DNA of 64,000 nucleotides from Saccharopolyspora aridisoli (GCF_004348445.1 NZ_SMKV01000030.1:1-64000), one strand, 5' to 3'. Positions 25,986 to 35,324 are shown, counted from the stretch's first letter. Notes: generated by a model not told the origin, from the letters alone. Made by a program: numbers and translations.

Positions 25986-26384
25986 TCAGGTGGCGGCGTG
26001 GGTGCGGCGCGGATTGGGCCGGATGGTCGTCCTGCGGCGCAGGTGGGCGGGGACCCCGCAGTCTGGCGGCGGGGTCAGCATCGCCAGCGGTGCGTCGCGG
26101 GTGCCGGGGCGGGGGAGCGAGAGCACGGCGCGGATCGTCCACTCGGCGGGGGCGTGGTAGTGCCAGGACACGGTCGCGGGCGCGAAGAGATCGGCGTTCG
26201 GGCACAGCGGCATCCGGTAGGCGGTGGCCTCGTCCTCGGCGTGCAGCACCAGGACGTCGGCGCAGGTCTCCCAGCGGTAAGCCATGCCGACTGCGCTCGG
26301 GTCGTCGCGCGGCCCGAACACGTAGGACTCCCAACCTTGCTGCCGCAGCTCGTCGAGCAGGGCGTCGACTTCGGAACCGCTCAC
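25986..26384 (-). CDS. hypothetical protein
   Basis: No family recognised. The 132-aa protein has a clear fold-like core (VDALLDELRQQGWESYVFGPRDDPSAVGMAYRWETCADVLVLHAEDEATAYRMP), one WHYHAPAEWTIRAVL motif and a basic, disordered C-terminus. GTG 26384 is preferred because GGAGG lies about nine bases upstream; the frame is open to 26519. Small soluble proteins of this composition are common and uncharacterised in actinomycetes. Confidence 0.5.
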   Translation of the reverse strand: MSGSEVDALLDELRQQGWESYVFGPRDDPSAVGMAYRWETCADVLVLHAEDEATAYRMPLCPNADLFAPATVSWHYHAPAEWTIRAVLSLPRPGTRDAPLAMLTPPPDCGVPAHLRRRTTIRPNPRRTHAAT

Positions 26385-26549
26385 GTCCACTGCCTCCTCG
26401 CGGCCGCGCGTGCGAACGTCGAATGTGCCATTACCTGTTGGTAATGTCCAGCGCCTCGAGTCTGCCACCGGCCCGCTCGCACAGGAACGCGGGCCCCGTT
26501 CATCCACCCGGGTGGCCACGAATCGCGGACACCCGGGTGGAGCGGGGGA

Positions 26550-27710
26550 TCAGAGGAGTTCCGGTCCGCCGTCCTCGCTGACGAGCTGGGCGATGACGTC
26601 GAACTCGTTGAACAGCGACCACTCCTCGACGATGCGGCCGTTCATCACGTAGAGCTGCGAGATGCCCCAGAGGTGAGCCCGCTTGCCGGTGGGCTTGCCG
26701 TAGAGGCCGAAGCCCCGGTGGGTACCGATGCCCGACCAGCGCGCCGAGATGCTGTAGCCGTCGGTGTCGTTGCCCATCCAGTAGACCTCGTCAACCTGCA
26801 CGCCCAGGTCGGGGAACGTCGCGAGCAGCCCGCGGGCCATCGCGCGCACGTCCGAACGTCCGTAGCCGGCGCGGTTGGTGGTGCCGTGCCAGCGGACGTT
26901 GTCGGCGTAGACCCGGTCGATCGTGCTCAGGTCACGCCGGTTGTAGGTGTTGTGGAACAGCGCCCGGACCGTGCCCTCGACGTCGAAACCCGCGCGGTTG
27001 TCCGGTTCCGGGATCGGCATCGGCTTCCGGCCGCCGTCGAGGCGGTGAGCCTCGGAGAACTGCCGCTCGGTCAGCGGGGTCACGCCGCCCTCGCGGGCGT
27101 AGGTGCGGGCGGCCTCGACCACCGGGATGCCGAGCTTCTGCAGCTTGGCGGCGGTGTTGTAGAGGACCCACTCCTCGAAGATCTCGTTCTGCCACACCAC
27201 GCAGTTGGCCATCACCCAGGTCTCCAGCCTGCGGCCGGTCGGCGGTCCCCACCGCCACGGCCCGGTGTGGTGGCCGATGTTGATCGCCCGGTGCGAGGTC
27301 ACGAAGCCCTCGGTGTCGCTGCCCGCCCAGATCACGTCGTCGGCGTAGTGGCGGCAGTCGGGGAAGGCGTTGATGCTCTGCATCGTGCCGTTGACCAGGC
27401 TCTCCACGCCGTAGCGGAAACCGCTGTCATCGTAGAGCCGGCAGCCGGGGCTGTAGGTGTCGTAGATGTAGCCGACGTCCTGGTCCTCCCAGATGCGGTG
27501 GGTGATCCGGACGATGTAGTCGACGATGTCGGTGTAGGTGTCCTCGAACCCCTCCATCGACTGGCGGCGCTCACCGCCGTAGTTCACTCCACCCAACGTC
27601 GCGCCGGAACCCGGGCGCACGGCGATGCTGAAATCGCTCGGCATGGTGCGCTTCCCGGGCTCCATGGTGCCGCCGGGGGAGCCTGCGATCTGCTCGGAAA
27701 CCTCGGTCAT
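26550..27710 (-). CDS. tandem SnoaL-like (NTF2-fold) protein
   Basis: 386-aa protein with two SnoaL-type domains. The first holds ITHRIWEDQDVGYIYDTYSPGCRLYDDSG and TEGFVTSHRAINIGHHTG; the second holds RALFHNTYNRRDLSTIDRVYADNVRWHG and TDGYSISARWSGIGTHRGFGLYGKPTGK. The repeat suggests an internal dimer. Its ATG overlaps the stop of the HisD-family gene (ATGA), so the two are translated together. SnoaL proteins act as cyclases, isomerases or hydrolases; the pairing with a polyol-type dehydrogenase suggests a step on its oxidation product. Confidence 0.82.
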   Translation of the reverse strand: MTEVSEQIAGSPGGTMEPGKRTMPSDFSIAVRPGSGATLGGVNYGGERRQSMEGFEDTYTDIVDYIVRITHRIWEDQDVGYIYDTYSPGCRLYDDSGFRYGVESLVNGTMQSINAFPDCRHYADDVIWAGSDTEGFVTSHRAINIGHHTGPWRWGPPTGRRLETWVMANCVVWQNEIFEEWVLYNTAAKLQKLGIPVVEAARTYAREGGVTPLTERQFSEAHRLDGGRKPMPIPEPDNRAGFDVEGTVRALFHNTYNRRDLSTIDRVYADNVRWHGTTNRAGYGRSDVRAMARGLLATFPDLGVQVDEVYWMGNDTDGYSISARWSGIGTHRGFGLYGKPTGKRAHLWGISQLYVMNGRIVEEWSLFNEFDVIAQLVSEDGGPELL

Positions 27711-29038
27711 CGGTCGTCGTCCTCCCGGAGGCGCTCCAGCCGCAGCGTCGCGGTGGCCTGGTGCGCCGCCATGCCCTCGTAGTCGGAAATGGTCTCCACG
27801 GCCTCGGCCAGCAGCGGCGTCGCCTCTCGCGAAACGCGCTGGTAGGTCAGCGGTTTCAGGAACCGGGACACCGAGAGGCCCGCGCTGTGCCGGGCGCCGC
27901 CCGCGGTGGGCAGCACGTGGTTGGTGCCCGCCATGCCCTTGTCCGAGTAGGCGACCGTGCTCCACGTGCCCAGGAAGATCGAGCCGTAGTTGCGCAGCGA
28001 GTCGTGGTAGAAGCCGTCGTCGGCGGTCTGGATCTCCAGGTGTTCGGGAGCCAGGTCGTCCATCAGCGCCACGGCGGTCTCGCGGTCCCGAGCCCAGGTC
28101 ACCGAGCCGAAGTCCCGCCAGGCCGGACCGGCGATCTCCTCGGTGGCCAGTGAGGAGAGCTGCTTGTCGGCCTCCTCGATGACCGCTCCGCCCAGCTCGC
28201 GGGAAGTGGTGACCAGCGCGGCGGGGGAGTTGACGCCGTGCTCGGCCTGGCCGAGCAGGTCAGCGGCGACCAGTTCCGGATCGGCGGTCTCGTCGGCGAT
28301 CACCGCGACCTCCGACGGTCCGGCCAGCAGGTCGATGGCCACGCGGCCGAACAGCTGCCGCTTGGCCTCTGCGACGAAGGCGTTGCCCGCGCCGACGATC
28401 ATGTCCACCGGCGCCTCGCCGAGCAGCCCGAACGACATCGCCGCGAGCGCCTGCACGCCACCCAGCACGAACACCCGGTCCACGCCCGACAGGTGCGCGG
28501 AGTACACCACCGCCGGGTCCGCCTCGCCGTTCTTGCCGGGAGGCAGGCACGCCACCACGGTCGGGACCCCGGCGGCCTTGGCGACGCCGACGGTCATGAA
28601 CGCGCCCGCGGTCAGCGGGAACCGGCCCGCGGGCAGGTACGCGCCGACGCTCTGCACCGGCACGTAGCGGTATCCGGTGGTCAGGCCGGGGGCGAGCTCG
28701 ACCTCGGCGTCGGACAGGCCCGCGCGTTGCAGTTCGGCGAACCGCCGGGTGCGCTCGGCGCCGAGCTCCAGCGCCGCGCGGTGCTCGGGCCTGAGCGCGT
28801 CACCGGACGCCCTGATGGCCTCCTGGGTGAGCTCGACGTCCGGATCGACCCAGCCGTCCAGGTCGCGCGCGTAGCGCAGCACCGCGTCGAAGCCGTCCCG
28901 TTCGATCTCGCCGAGCATCTCCGAGACGCGCTGCGCCACGCGGGGATCCTGCTGCGCCGCGGGTGCGTCCGAGGCGGGCGCTTTGAGGTGTTCGAACCGC
29001 CCGGCCAGATCGCCGAGCAGCCGTGAGCTGAATCGCAT
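27707..29038 (-). CDS. histidinol dehydrogenase-family protein (HpsN/HisD paralog)
   Basis: 443-aa zinc- and NAD-dependent alcohol dehydrogenase of the HisD fold. Zinc ligands are visible in LLGQAEHGVNS, and the Glu-His pair in LAPEHLEIQ. NAD-binding YVPVQSVGAYLPAGRFPLTA and VGAGNAFVAEAKRQLFGRV are present. It sits in no histidine operon and is paired with a SnoaL protein and an MHS transporter, so it is a catabolic paralog. HpsN oxidises dihydroxypropanesulfonate, but no sulfonate lyase is near, so the substrate is open. The ATG at 29038 has a weak ribosome site. Confidence 0.8.
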   Translation of the reverse strand: MRFSSRLLGDLAGRFEHLKAPASDAPAAQQDPRVAQRVSEMLGEIERDGFDAVLRYARDLDGWVDPDVELTQEAIRASGDALRPEHRAALELGAERTRRFAELQRAGLSDAEVELAPGLTTGYRYVPVQSVGAYLPAGRFPLTAGAFMTVGVAKAAGVPTVVACLPPGKNGEADPAVVYSAHLSGVDRVFVLGGVQALAAMSFGLLGEAPVDMIVGAGNAFVAEAKRQLFGRVAIDLLAGPSEVAVIADETADPELVAADLLGQAEHGVNSPAALVTTSRELGGAVIEEADKQLSSLATEEIAGPAWRDFGSVTWARDRETAVALMDDLAPEHLEIQTADDGFYHDSLRNYGSIFLGTWSTVAYSDKGMAGTNHVLPTAGGARHSAGLSVSRFLKPLTYQRVSREATPLLAEAVETISDYEGMAAHQATATLRLERLREDDDR

Positions 29039-29129
29039 GAGGCGAACGCTAAGCGGGGCTGGATCACAGGACAAGAGTGGAGTTCCTTGTGGGAGGCATA
29101 GGACAACCCTGTGCGATCACGATCTGCTA

Positions 29130-29194
29130 ATCCGTATGCACAATCGGTGTCGAGCGGGCTCGATCCTCCCGCATCGAGAATTCATCCGTATGCA
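29130..29194. promoter_or_regulatory. two ATCCGTATGCA boxes in hisD/transporter divergent promoter
   Basis: ATCCGTATGCA occurs at 29130-29140 and again at 29184-29194, in the same direction. A near-identical box in reverse (TGCATACGAAT) lies before the LacI gene at 36459. This suggests one regulator for the region. Confidence 0.55.
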
Positions 29195-29311
29195 TGTGGG
29201 GCTTGACACACGATTCGGGCACTGCGACTCTCTTGCGAATTCGCCGACTCGTCCCATCGAGCAACAGGCATGCGCGGGCGACGATGCCCGCCCCGGATCT
29301 CGGAGCTACGT

Positions 29312-30640
29312 TTGTCGACTTCAACTCCCGTGCCCGAAAAGCAGGCACAGTCCCAGGCACCGATGCGCAGAGCCGTCACGGCCGGCGTGATCGGCAACTT
29401 CGTCGAGCAGTTCGATTTCGGCATCTACGGCTATCTCGCACCGGTCATGGCGCCGGTGTTCTTCCCCTCCCAGGATCCCGTCGTCGGTGTGCTGAGCACG
29501 TACGCGATCCTGGCCATCGGCACGATCATCCGACCCCTCGGCGGCATGATCCTCGGGCGCTGGGGTGACCGCTTCGGTCGCCGGAGCGTTCTGCTGTGGA
29601 CGATCGCGCTGATGGGTCTGTGCACCGCGCTGATCGGTGTGCTGCCCAGCTACGCGCAGGTCGGCATGCTCGCACCGCTGCTGCTGCTGGCGATGAGGAT
29701 GGTGCAGGCCCTGATCTCCGGCGGCGAGTACGTGGGCGCCATCGCGTTCGTCGTGGAATGGGCCGAACCGAAACGACGCGCCTACTACACCTCGTTCGTC
29801 TCCATCAGCGTGTTCGTCGGAATCCTCGGCGGCGCGGGTGTTTCCGCGCTCACCGCCGCCGTCTTCGACGAGGCCGCGCTGCAGAGCTACGGCTGGCGGA
29901 TCCCGTTCCTGCTCGCGCTGCCGCTGAGCCTCGTCGGGCTCTGGGTGCGCAAGCGCGTCGGCGAGACGCCGGAGTTCGTCAAGGCCACCGCCGACGGTGC
30001 GGATGTCGTCAAGGCGCCGCTCACCGAGGCGTTCAAGTCCCAGTGGCGCGAGATGCTGGTGTTCTGCGGCTCGTCGATCACCCTGGCGATCGTGTCCTAC
30101 ACCTGGGTCACGTACCTGCCGGAGTTCCTGTCGTCCAACGTCGGCCTGTCGCGGGCGGAGGCCCTGGGCTCCAACGCCATCTCGGTCGCGGCGATCATCC
30201 CGCTGCTGCCGCTGGCGGGTGCGCTCTCGGACCGGATCGGTCGACGTCCGATGCTCATCACCGGGTACCTCTCGGCGCTCGTGCTGATCCCGGTGGCCTT
30301 CGCGGTCGCTCAGGTGGGCACGTTCACCGCGGCGGTGATCGCGCAGCTGATCTACGTGATCCCGGAGTTCTTCCTGACCGGCATCGTGACGGTCTGCGTG
30401 GCCGAGCTGTTCGCGACCAAGACCCGGTTCAGCGCCGGAGGCGTCGCCTACAACTGCTCGTTCGCCCTGTTCTCCGGCATCACGCCGTTCGTCTCGGCAC
30501 TGCTGGTGAGCACCTTCGGCACGATCTACGCCGTCTGGGGCTACCTCGCGGTCGCCGCGGTGATCTCCCTCGTCGTGGTCATCAAGTGGATGGAGGAGAG
30601 CTACCGCCTCGACCTCACCACCGGGAAACCGATGGAGTAG
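29312..30640 (+). CDS. MHS-family (MFS) metabolite:H+ symporter
   Basis: 442-aa, 12-helix transporter. Family marks: VIGNFVEQFDFGIYGYLAPV at the start, the loop 2-3 motif GRWGDRFGRRSVLL, and RRPMLITGYLS in the second half. MHS members (ShiA, KgtP, ProP) import organic acids and zwitterions. A TTG at 29312 follows GGAG at the right distance and is the likely start; GTG 29330 is possible. It is divergent from the HisD-family operon and likely imports its substrate. Confidence 0.85.
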   Translation: MSTSTPVPEKQAQSQAPMRRAVTAGVIGNFVEQFDFGIYGYLAPVMAPVFFPSQDPVVGVLSTYAILAIGTIIRPLGGMILGRWGDRFGRRSVLLWTIALMGLCTALIGVLPSYAQVGMLAPLLLLAMRMVQALISGGEYVGAIAFVVEWAEPKRRAYYTSFVSISVFVGILGGAGVSALTAAVFDEAALQSYGWRIPFLLALPLSLVGLWVRKRVGETPEFVKATADGADVVKAPLTEAFKSQWREMLVFCGSSITLAIVSYTWVTYLPEFLSSNVGLSRAEALGSNAISVAAIIPLLPLAGALSDRIGRRPMLITGYLSALVLIPVAFAVAQVGTFTAAVIAQLIYVIPEFFLTGIVTVCVAELFATKTRFSAGGVAYNCSFALFSGITPFVSALLVSTFGTIYAVWGYLAVAAVISLVVVIKWMEESYRLDLTTGKPME

Positions 30641-30753
30641 TCGGGTTCCACGCTCGTCCTGCTCAGCGGTGCGGGTAGCGGCGGCGCCAGTCGCGGGGGT
30701 GGTCTTCACCTCTCGCGGCTGCGCCGCCGGCGCGCAGGTTCTGGAAACGAGGA

Positions 30754-31668
30754 TCACGCGTCCGCCCAGGAGGCTCCTCCTTCGAGGAGGGTCTCCTGGG
30801 CGAGGCGGGCGAGTTCGCCGGTGGCCGGGGAGAGCGTGCGGTTGCGGCGGTGGATCAGGGCGATCGTGTCGTAGAGAGGTTCGGCGAACGGGGCGGTGTG
30901 CAGCTCGGCCGGGAAGCGACGGCTGTTGACCACCGCGCGGGAGGCGATCGTGTCGCCGAATCCCTGGGCCGCCAGCCGCAACGCGGACTCCACGTGCTCG
31001 ACCTCGATCCCGGCGTCCAGCGCGACCCCGACGAGCTGGGCGCGTTCGGCCAGCTGGCGGCGGGTCGGATCAGCCCAGCCGTAGCGGGCGTCGTAGAGGA
31101 TCAGCGGTGCGGTCGTGAGGTCCTCGACCGCGACCGGCCGCCGGGTGCGCTCGGGGTCGGGGCTGACGTAGAGGACCTCGTCGCGCGCCAACGGGGTGAC
31201 CGACAGGGCCTCGTCGTCGATGGGAAGCACGACCAGACCGGCTTCCAGGTCGCCGTCGCGGACCGCTGCCGCGGTCTCGGCCGAGTTCTGCCCCACCAGG
31301 CGGACCTTGACGTCGGGGTAGCGGTCGAGGAACTGCCGGACCAGGTCCGACAGCAGGTAGTAGTCGGCGTTGCGCAGCAGCCCGAACGTGGCGGTGCCCC
31401 CGGTGAGCGTGTTCAGCGCGCGCACGGCCGCGCCGCCGTGGTCCACCGCCGCCAGGGCCTGCTCGGCGTGGGGCAGCAGCTCGCGCCCGGCTTCTGAGAG
31501 CGTCAGCTTGCGGCTGCCGCGGGCGAACAGCGCGGTGCCCAGCTCCTCTTCGAGCCGCCGGACGAGTTCGGACACCGACGGCTGGGCCATGTCGAGCTCG
31601 CCCGCCACCGCCGTGAACGTGCCGAGTCGGTGGGCCAGCAGGAACGCGCGCAGCTGGTTGAGGGTCAC
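30754..31668 (-). CDS. LysR-family transcriptional regulator
   Basis: 304-aa regulator. HTH at residues 1-60 (LNQLRAFLLAHRLGTFTAVAGELDMAQPSVSELVRRLEEELGT), then a substrate-binding effector domain. It is divergent from the bicupin operon. A T-N11-A palindrome (31678-31692) lies 10 bases before its start, so it probably regulates itself and the bicupin operon. Confidence 0.92.
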   Translation of the reverse strand: MTLNQLRAFLLAHRLGTFTAVAGELDMAQPSVSELVRRLEEELGTALFARGSRKLTLSEAGRELLPHAEQALAAVDHGGAAVRALNTLTGGTATFGLLRNADYYLLSDLVRQFLDRYPDVKVRLVGQNSAETAAAVRDGDLEAGLVVLPIDDEALSVTPLARDEVLYVSPDPERTRRPVAVEDLTTAPLILYDARYGWADPTRRQLAERAQLVGVALDAGIEVEHVESALRLAAQGFGDTIASRAVVNSRRFPAELHTAPFAEPLYDTIALIHRRNRTLSPATGELARLAQETLLEGGASWADA

Positions 31669-31677
31669 GGCCGAACC

Positions 31678-31692
31678 CTACGGCATGCGTAG
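31678..31692. promoter_or_regulatory. LysR-type T-N11-A box
   Basis: CTACG-GCATG-CGTAG, an inverted repeat with T-N11-A spacing, between the LysR gene and the bicupin operon. Matches what a LysR dimer binds. Confidence 0.55.
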
Positions 31693-31745
31693 ACGGTTTC
31701 CCGAGTCCTATTGACATGGCCCTCCACAACGGTTCTTATCCATAC

Positions 31746-31753
31746 ATACGTAT
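31746..31753. promoter_or_regulatory. ATACGTAT half-palindrome before bicupin operon
   Basis: ACATACGTATTCA contains the palindrome ATACGTAT; its right half completes TATTCA. The copy at 36528-36535 before the LacI gene has the left half, TGAATACGTAT. Together they suggest a LacI operator TGAATACGTATTCA. Confidence 0.5.
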
Positions 31754-31769
31754 TCACACGGAGGTGCTG

Positions 31770-32906
31770 ATGTCTCAGGTCGAGGTGACCCGGCAGGAAC
31801 TGGAGCGGCGGACGATCCGGCGATCGGACTTCGTCTCGTGCAACCAGGCGTTCATCGACTGCCGCACACCGGGCTCCGACCGCAAGGAGAACTACTCGAT
31901 GATCGGGCCGGGGGTGACCCAGAGCCCGAACCAGGTGGTCAACCTGCGCGAGGCGCACGGCTACAACATCGGCGCGGCCGCGATGCCCCACGGCGTCGTC
32001 AACAACCTGCACCTGCACTTCACCGCCGAGGTGTTCATCTGCTTCCGGGGGGAGTTCCTGCTGCGCTGGGGCGCCGACGGGCAGGAGGGCGAGCTGGTGC
32101 TGCGGGAGGGCGACATCGCCTCCGTCCCCACCTGGATCTTCCGGGGCTTCACCAACATCGGGCCCGACGACGGCTGGCTGTTCACCGCCCTCGGCCACGA
32201 CGACACCGGCGGCATCATCTGGGGCCCGAGCGTGCTGCGCGAGGCCGAGGGGCACGGTCTGTTCCTGACCGAGGACAACCGGCTCGTCGACACCCTCGCC
32301 GGCGATGAGAAGCCCGAGGACGGCGAGCTCAAGCGCCCGATGAGCCCGGAGGACATCGCCGGGTTGAGCTCCTTCCCGGTGGAGAAGATGCGCGAGCGCG
32401 TCGCCACCGCCGACGACCTGGAGTGGTCGGCCCGGGCGCTGCTCGGTTCGGCGCTGCCGGGCGGGGCTGCCGAGCTGGCGCAGGTCATCGGTTTCGGCAT
32501 GACCGAGGACCGGCTGCAGGAACCGCGCATCTACAACCCGCACGGCCACAACATCTCCTGGCTGCGCGCGGCCCCTGGTGGGGGCATGCTCACCCACCGG
32601 CACGCGGCAACGCAGGTCCTACTGGTCAAGGACGGCGAGTGGGAGGTGACGGTCAACCGCGAGGAGGGGGTCTCGGTGCGGCTCGGTCCGTGGGACATGC
32701 TCTCGGTGCCGGCCGGTGCGTGGCGGCGCATCCGCAACGTCTCCGACGAGACCGCCAGCATCCTGGTCATCAACAGCGGTGACGGCAGGGTCCGGCTGGA
32801 GTGGGACGACGAGGTCGTCAAGGCCGCAGCGGACGCCGGTGTCGGCGTCGACCACAACGGTTACCTGGCCCCGTTCCACCTCATCCCGCGACCGGTGGGC
32901 AAGTGA
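31770..32906 (+). CDS. bicupin protein (gentisate-dioxygenase-like cupins)
   Basis: 378-aa protein with two cupin domains. The first has the metal-binding pattern LHLHFTAEVFICFRGEF and the second LTHRHAATQVLLVKDGEW. GGAGGTG precedes the ATG. It leads a four-gene operon in which every following gene overlaps by four bases. The bicupin fold covers dioxygenases, isomerases and decarboxylases. In this setting of SDR and aldolase genes, an isomerase or dioxygenase on a catabolic intermediate is likely, but no substrate is shown. Confidence 0.75.
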   Translation: MSQVEVTRQELERRTIRRSDFVSCNQAFIDCRTPGSDRKENYSMIGPGVTQSPNQVVNLREAHGYNIGAAAMPHGVVNNLHLHFTAEVFICFRGEFLLRWGADGQEGELVLREGDIASVPTWIFRGFTNIGPDDGWLFTALGHDDTGGIIWGPSVLREAEGHGLFLTEDNRLVDTLAGDEKPEDGELKRPMSPEDIAGLSSFPVEKMRERVATADDLEWSARALLGSALPGGAAELAQVIGFGMTEDRLQEPRIYNPHGHNISWLRAAPGGGMLTHRHAATQVLLVKDGEWEVTVNREEGVSVRLGPWDMLSVPAGAWRRIRNVSDETASILVINSGDGRVRLEWDDEVVKAAADAGVGVDHNGYLAPFHLIPRPVGK

Positions 32907-33571
32907 GCCCGGTCGTCATGGTGCCCGGCATGCTCTGCGACGCCGACCTGTGGTCGGATCTGCCGGAGCTGCCGGGCGAGGTGGTGCACGCGGAGATCAC
33001 CGAAACCACCATCGGTGGCATGGCCGACCAGGTCCTGTCCGCAGTGGACGGTGAGTTCGCGTTGGTGGGACTGAGCCTCGGCGCGATCGTCGGGTTCGAG
33101 GTGCTGCGGCGAGCGCCGGAGCGGGTGAGCGCGTTCGGTGCCCTGTCGACCAACGCCGGAGCGCCCCGGCCGGACCAGCGCCGGGCGTGGGAGCGGCAGG
33201 CCGCGGCCGACTTCGACGAGGTCGTCGAGGAGGTCCTGCCCGCGATGTTCGCCGAATCCCGAAGTCCTCTGCGGGACCGGTTCCTGGGCATGGCCGAGCG
33301 GATCGGGCCCGAGACCTTCCGCGCCCAGCTCGCCGCCCAGGCCACCCGCACCGAGGCGTTCGACGCCATCGCCGGTTACGACGGCCCGGTGCGCGTGCTG
33401 TGCGGAGATCAGGACGCCCTGTGCCCGAACGGGTTCCACGAGGAGATCGTCAGGCACGCGTCACGCGGACGGCTGCACGTGCTCTCCGGAGCCGGGCACC
33501 TGCTCCCGCTGGAACGACCCGCCGTGGTGGGTGCGCTCATCCGGCGACTACTGGAACGAGGAGAACGATGA
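32903..33571 (+). CDS. alpha/beta-hydrolase
   Basis: 222-aa hydrolase. The nucleophile elbow is GLSLGAI (Ser), the Asp in CGDQDALCPNGFHEE and the His in SGAGHLLPLERP form the triad. Oxyanion-side motif VVMVPGMLCDADLW opens the protein. The GTG at 32903 overlaps the bicupin stop, so they are translationally coupled. It probably opens a lactone, ester or C-C bond in the operon's pathway. Confidence 0.85.
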   Translation: MSPVVMVPGMLCDADLWSDLPELPGEVVHAEITETTIGGMADQVLSAVDGEFALVGLSLGAIVGFEVLRRAPERVSAFGALSTNAGAPRPDQRRAWERQAAADFDEVVEEVLPAMFAESRSPLRDRFLGMAERIGPETFRAQLAAQATRTEAFDAIAGYDGPVRVLCGDQDALCPNGFHEEIVRHASRGRLHVLSGAGHLLPLERPAVVGALIRRLLERGER

Positions 33572-34326
33572 CCACATCGCTCACCGGGCGAACGGCGCTG
33601 GTCACCGGCGGCGGCAACGGCTTGGGGCGTGCGATGTCCCGGGCGCTGTCGGCCGCTGGAGCCCGGGTCGTCGCCGTGGGCCGCAAGCGCGACACCCTGG
33701 AGGAGACCCTCGGCGGTCGCGACGGACGCGTCGCTACCTGCGACGTCTCCGATCCCGACTCGGTGACGGCGCTCGCAGGGGAACTGGCGGGGGAGGAGAT
33801 CTCGGTCCTGGTCAACAACGCCGGGATCGCCGGCCCCGTCAAACCGCTGCTGGACATCGAACCCGGCGAGTGGGACGAGGTCTTCGACATCAACGTGCGC
33901 GGCGTCTACCTGATGTGCCGCGCGTTCCTGCCGCAGATGCTCGACCGGGGCAGCGGCGACGTCGTCAACGTCGCCTCGGTGTCCGGAAAGCGGCCGCTGC
34001 TGCGCAGAACCCCGTACTGCGCCTCGAAAGCCGCCGTGATCGGGCTGACCACGACGCTGGCGGGAGAGGTCGGACCGCACGGGGTGGCGGTGAACTCGCT
34101 GTCGCCGGGGCCGGTCGAAGGGCCGCGCATGACCCGCAACTTCCGGCTCGAAGCCGAACGCACCGGGATCACCGAGGCCGCTGCCGAGCAGGAGTTCGTC
34201 TCCCGCGCGCTGCTGCGGCGGATGGTGACCGAGGAGGAAGTCGGCCAGGCGCTGGTGGCGATGCTGCAGATGCGCGGGATGTGCGGAGCCGACATCGACC
34301 TCTCGGCGGGGATGGTGGCGCGGTGA
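33568..34326 (+). CDS. short-chain dehydrogenase (3-oxoacyl-reductase-like)
   Basis: 252-aa SDR. Cofactor loop TGGGNGLGRAMSRAL, NNAGIAGPVKPLL, catalytic NVASVSGK, and YCASKAAVIGLTTTLAGEVG. The C-terminal SPGPVEGPRMTRNFRLEAERTGI is typical of classical SDRs. ATG 33568 overlaps the hydrolase stop by four bases. It likely oxidises a hydroxyl on the operon's substrate before aldolase cleavage. Confidence 0.9.
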   Translation: MTTSLTGRTALVTGGGNGLGRAMSRALSAAGARVVAVGRKRDTLEETLGGRDGRVATCDVSDPDSVTALAGELAGEEISVLVNNAGIAGPVKPLLDIEPGEWDEVFDINVRGVYLMCRAFLPQMLDRGSGDVVNVASVSGKRPLLRRTPYCASKAAVIGLTTTLAGEVGPHGVAVNSLSPGPVEGPRMTRNFRLEAERTGITEAAAEQEFVSRALLRRMVTEEEVGQALVAMLQMRGMCGADIDLSAGMVAR

Positions 34327-35048
34327 AGACCCTGAAGCAACGAGTGCTGGCGGGCGAACGGCTGCACGGCGGCCTGCTCCGGCTGCCCTCGGAGAACCTG
34401 CTGGAGATGGCCGCCGTGGCGGGGCTCGACTACGCGGTCATCGACTGCGAGCACGGCCCCGCCGACCTGCTGAGCCTGCAGCAGCACCTGCAGATCGCCG
34501 ACGCCCACGGGCTCCCGGTCCTGGTCAGGGTGGGCGAACGCGAACCGGCGCTGGTGCTGCGCGTGCTCGACCTCGGCGCGCAGGGGGTGATCGTCCCGCA
34601 CGTCGACATGCCCGGGCAGGCGAGGGAGGTGGTGGTGGCAGCGCACTACCCGCCACTGGGGGAGCGCGGCTTCGCCACCTACAGCCGCGCCGGTCGCTTC
34701 GGCACCAACAGCATCGCCGAGCACCTCGCGCAAGCCCAGCGCAGCACGATGGTCGTCCCCATGCTGGAAACGCCGCAGGCGTGCGACAACGCGAGCGAGA
34801 TCCTCGCGGTCGAGGGCGTCGACACGGTCCTGGTGGGGCCCGCGGACCTCTCGGTGGCCATGGGGCGCAGCGGGCCGTTGGACCAGGAGGTGGTCGCCCG
34901 CCTCGCCCAGGTCGTCGAGGCCGCGGGTGGCGAGCCGCTGATGACCATCGTCGGCTCCACCGAGCAGGGCGCCCAGGCTCCGCCGGGGATGGTGCTCTAC
35001 AACCTCACCCACATCCTCATGCAACTGCTGCGAAGCCTGACCGACTGA
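34323..35048 (+). CDS. HpcH/HpaI-family aldolase
   Basis: 241-aa class II aldolase cleaving a 2-keto-3-deoxy acid to pyruvate and an aldehyde. Marks are YAVIDCEHGPADL (catalytic and metal region), VLVRVGEREPALVLRVLDLGAQGVIVPHV and VDTVLVGPADLSVAMG. GTG 34323 overlaps the SDR stop. It is the last gene of the operon. Family members act on 4-hydroxy-2-oxo acids from aromatic or sugar-acid breakdown; the substrate is not determined here. Confidence 0.88.
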   Translation: MKTLKQRVLAGERLHGGLLRLPSENLLEMAAVAGLDYAVIDCEHGPADLLSLQQHLQIADAHGLPVLVRVGEREPALVLRVLDLGAQGVIVPHVDMPGQAREVVVAAHYPPLGERGFATYSRAGRFGTNSIAEHLAQAQRSTMVVPMLETPQACDNASEILAVEGVDTVLVGPADLSVAMGRSGPLDQEVVARLAQVVEAAGGEPLMTIVGSTEQGAQAPPGMVLYNLTHILMQLLRSLTD

Positions 35049-35128
35049 GGATCCGTTCCTGCCCGTCCTTCCCGTCTTCGTCTGGTCGGAATTCGTCCTC
35101 CCAGGTGGAGCTCCGGGAAGGACGAGGT

Positions 35129-35324
35129 GTGGGGCGCACCTTCACCGCGCAAGCCAGGCGGAGTCAGATCGCGATCGAGACGATCACCGACATCGGTTGC
35201 GCGGAGGCCAGCTCCGCCCGGATCGCCGAGCGGGCCGCGCCTGAAGCCCTCCCACTTCGCGGACGAGAACGACTTGCTGCGCCAAGGGGTGCTGGAGGTC
35301 GTCGGGATGGCTGCGAGCGCATGA
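35129..35324 (+). pseudogene. TetR-family regulator remnant
   Basis: Starts with QARRSQIAIETITDIGC and SSARIAERA, a TetR helix-turn-helix. About at 35236 the frame shifts by one base, after which SHFADENDLLRQGVLEVVG continues the same domain in the next frame, then a stop. Only about 65 residues remain of a roughly 200-residue family, so the gene is dead. The rest of 35049-35441 holds nothing else recognisable. Confidence 0.75.

Noticed and set aside
27707-29038. histidine biosynthesis hisD
   Set aside because: No other his genes are near; neighbours are a SnoaL protein and an MHS transporter, so it is a paralog.
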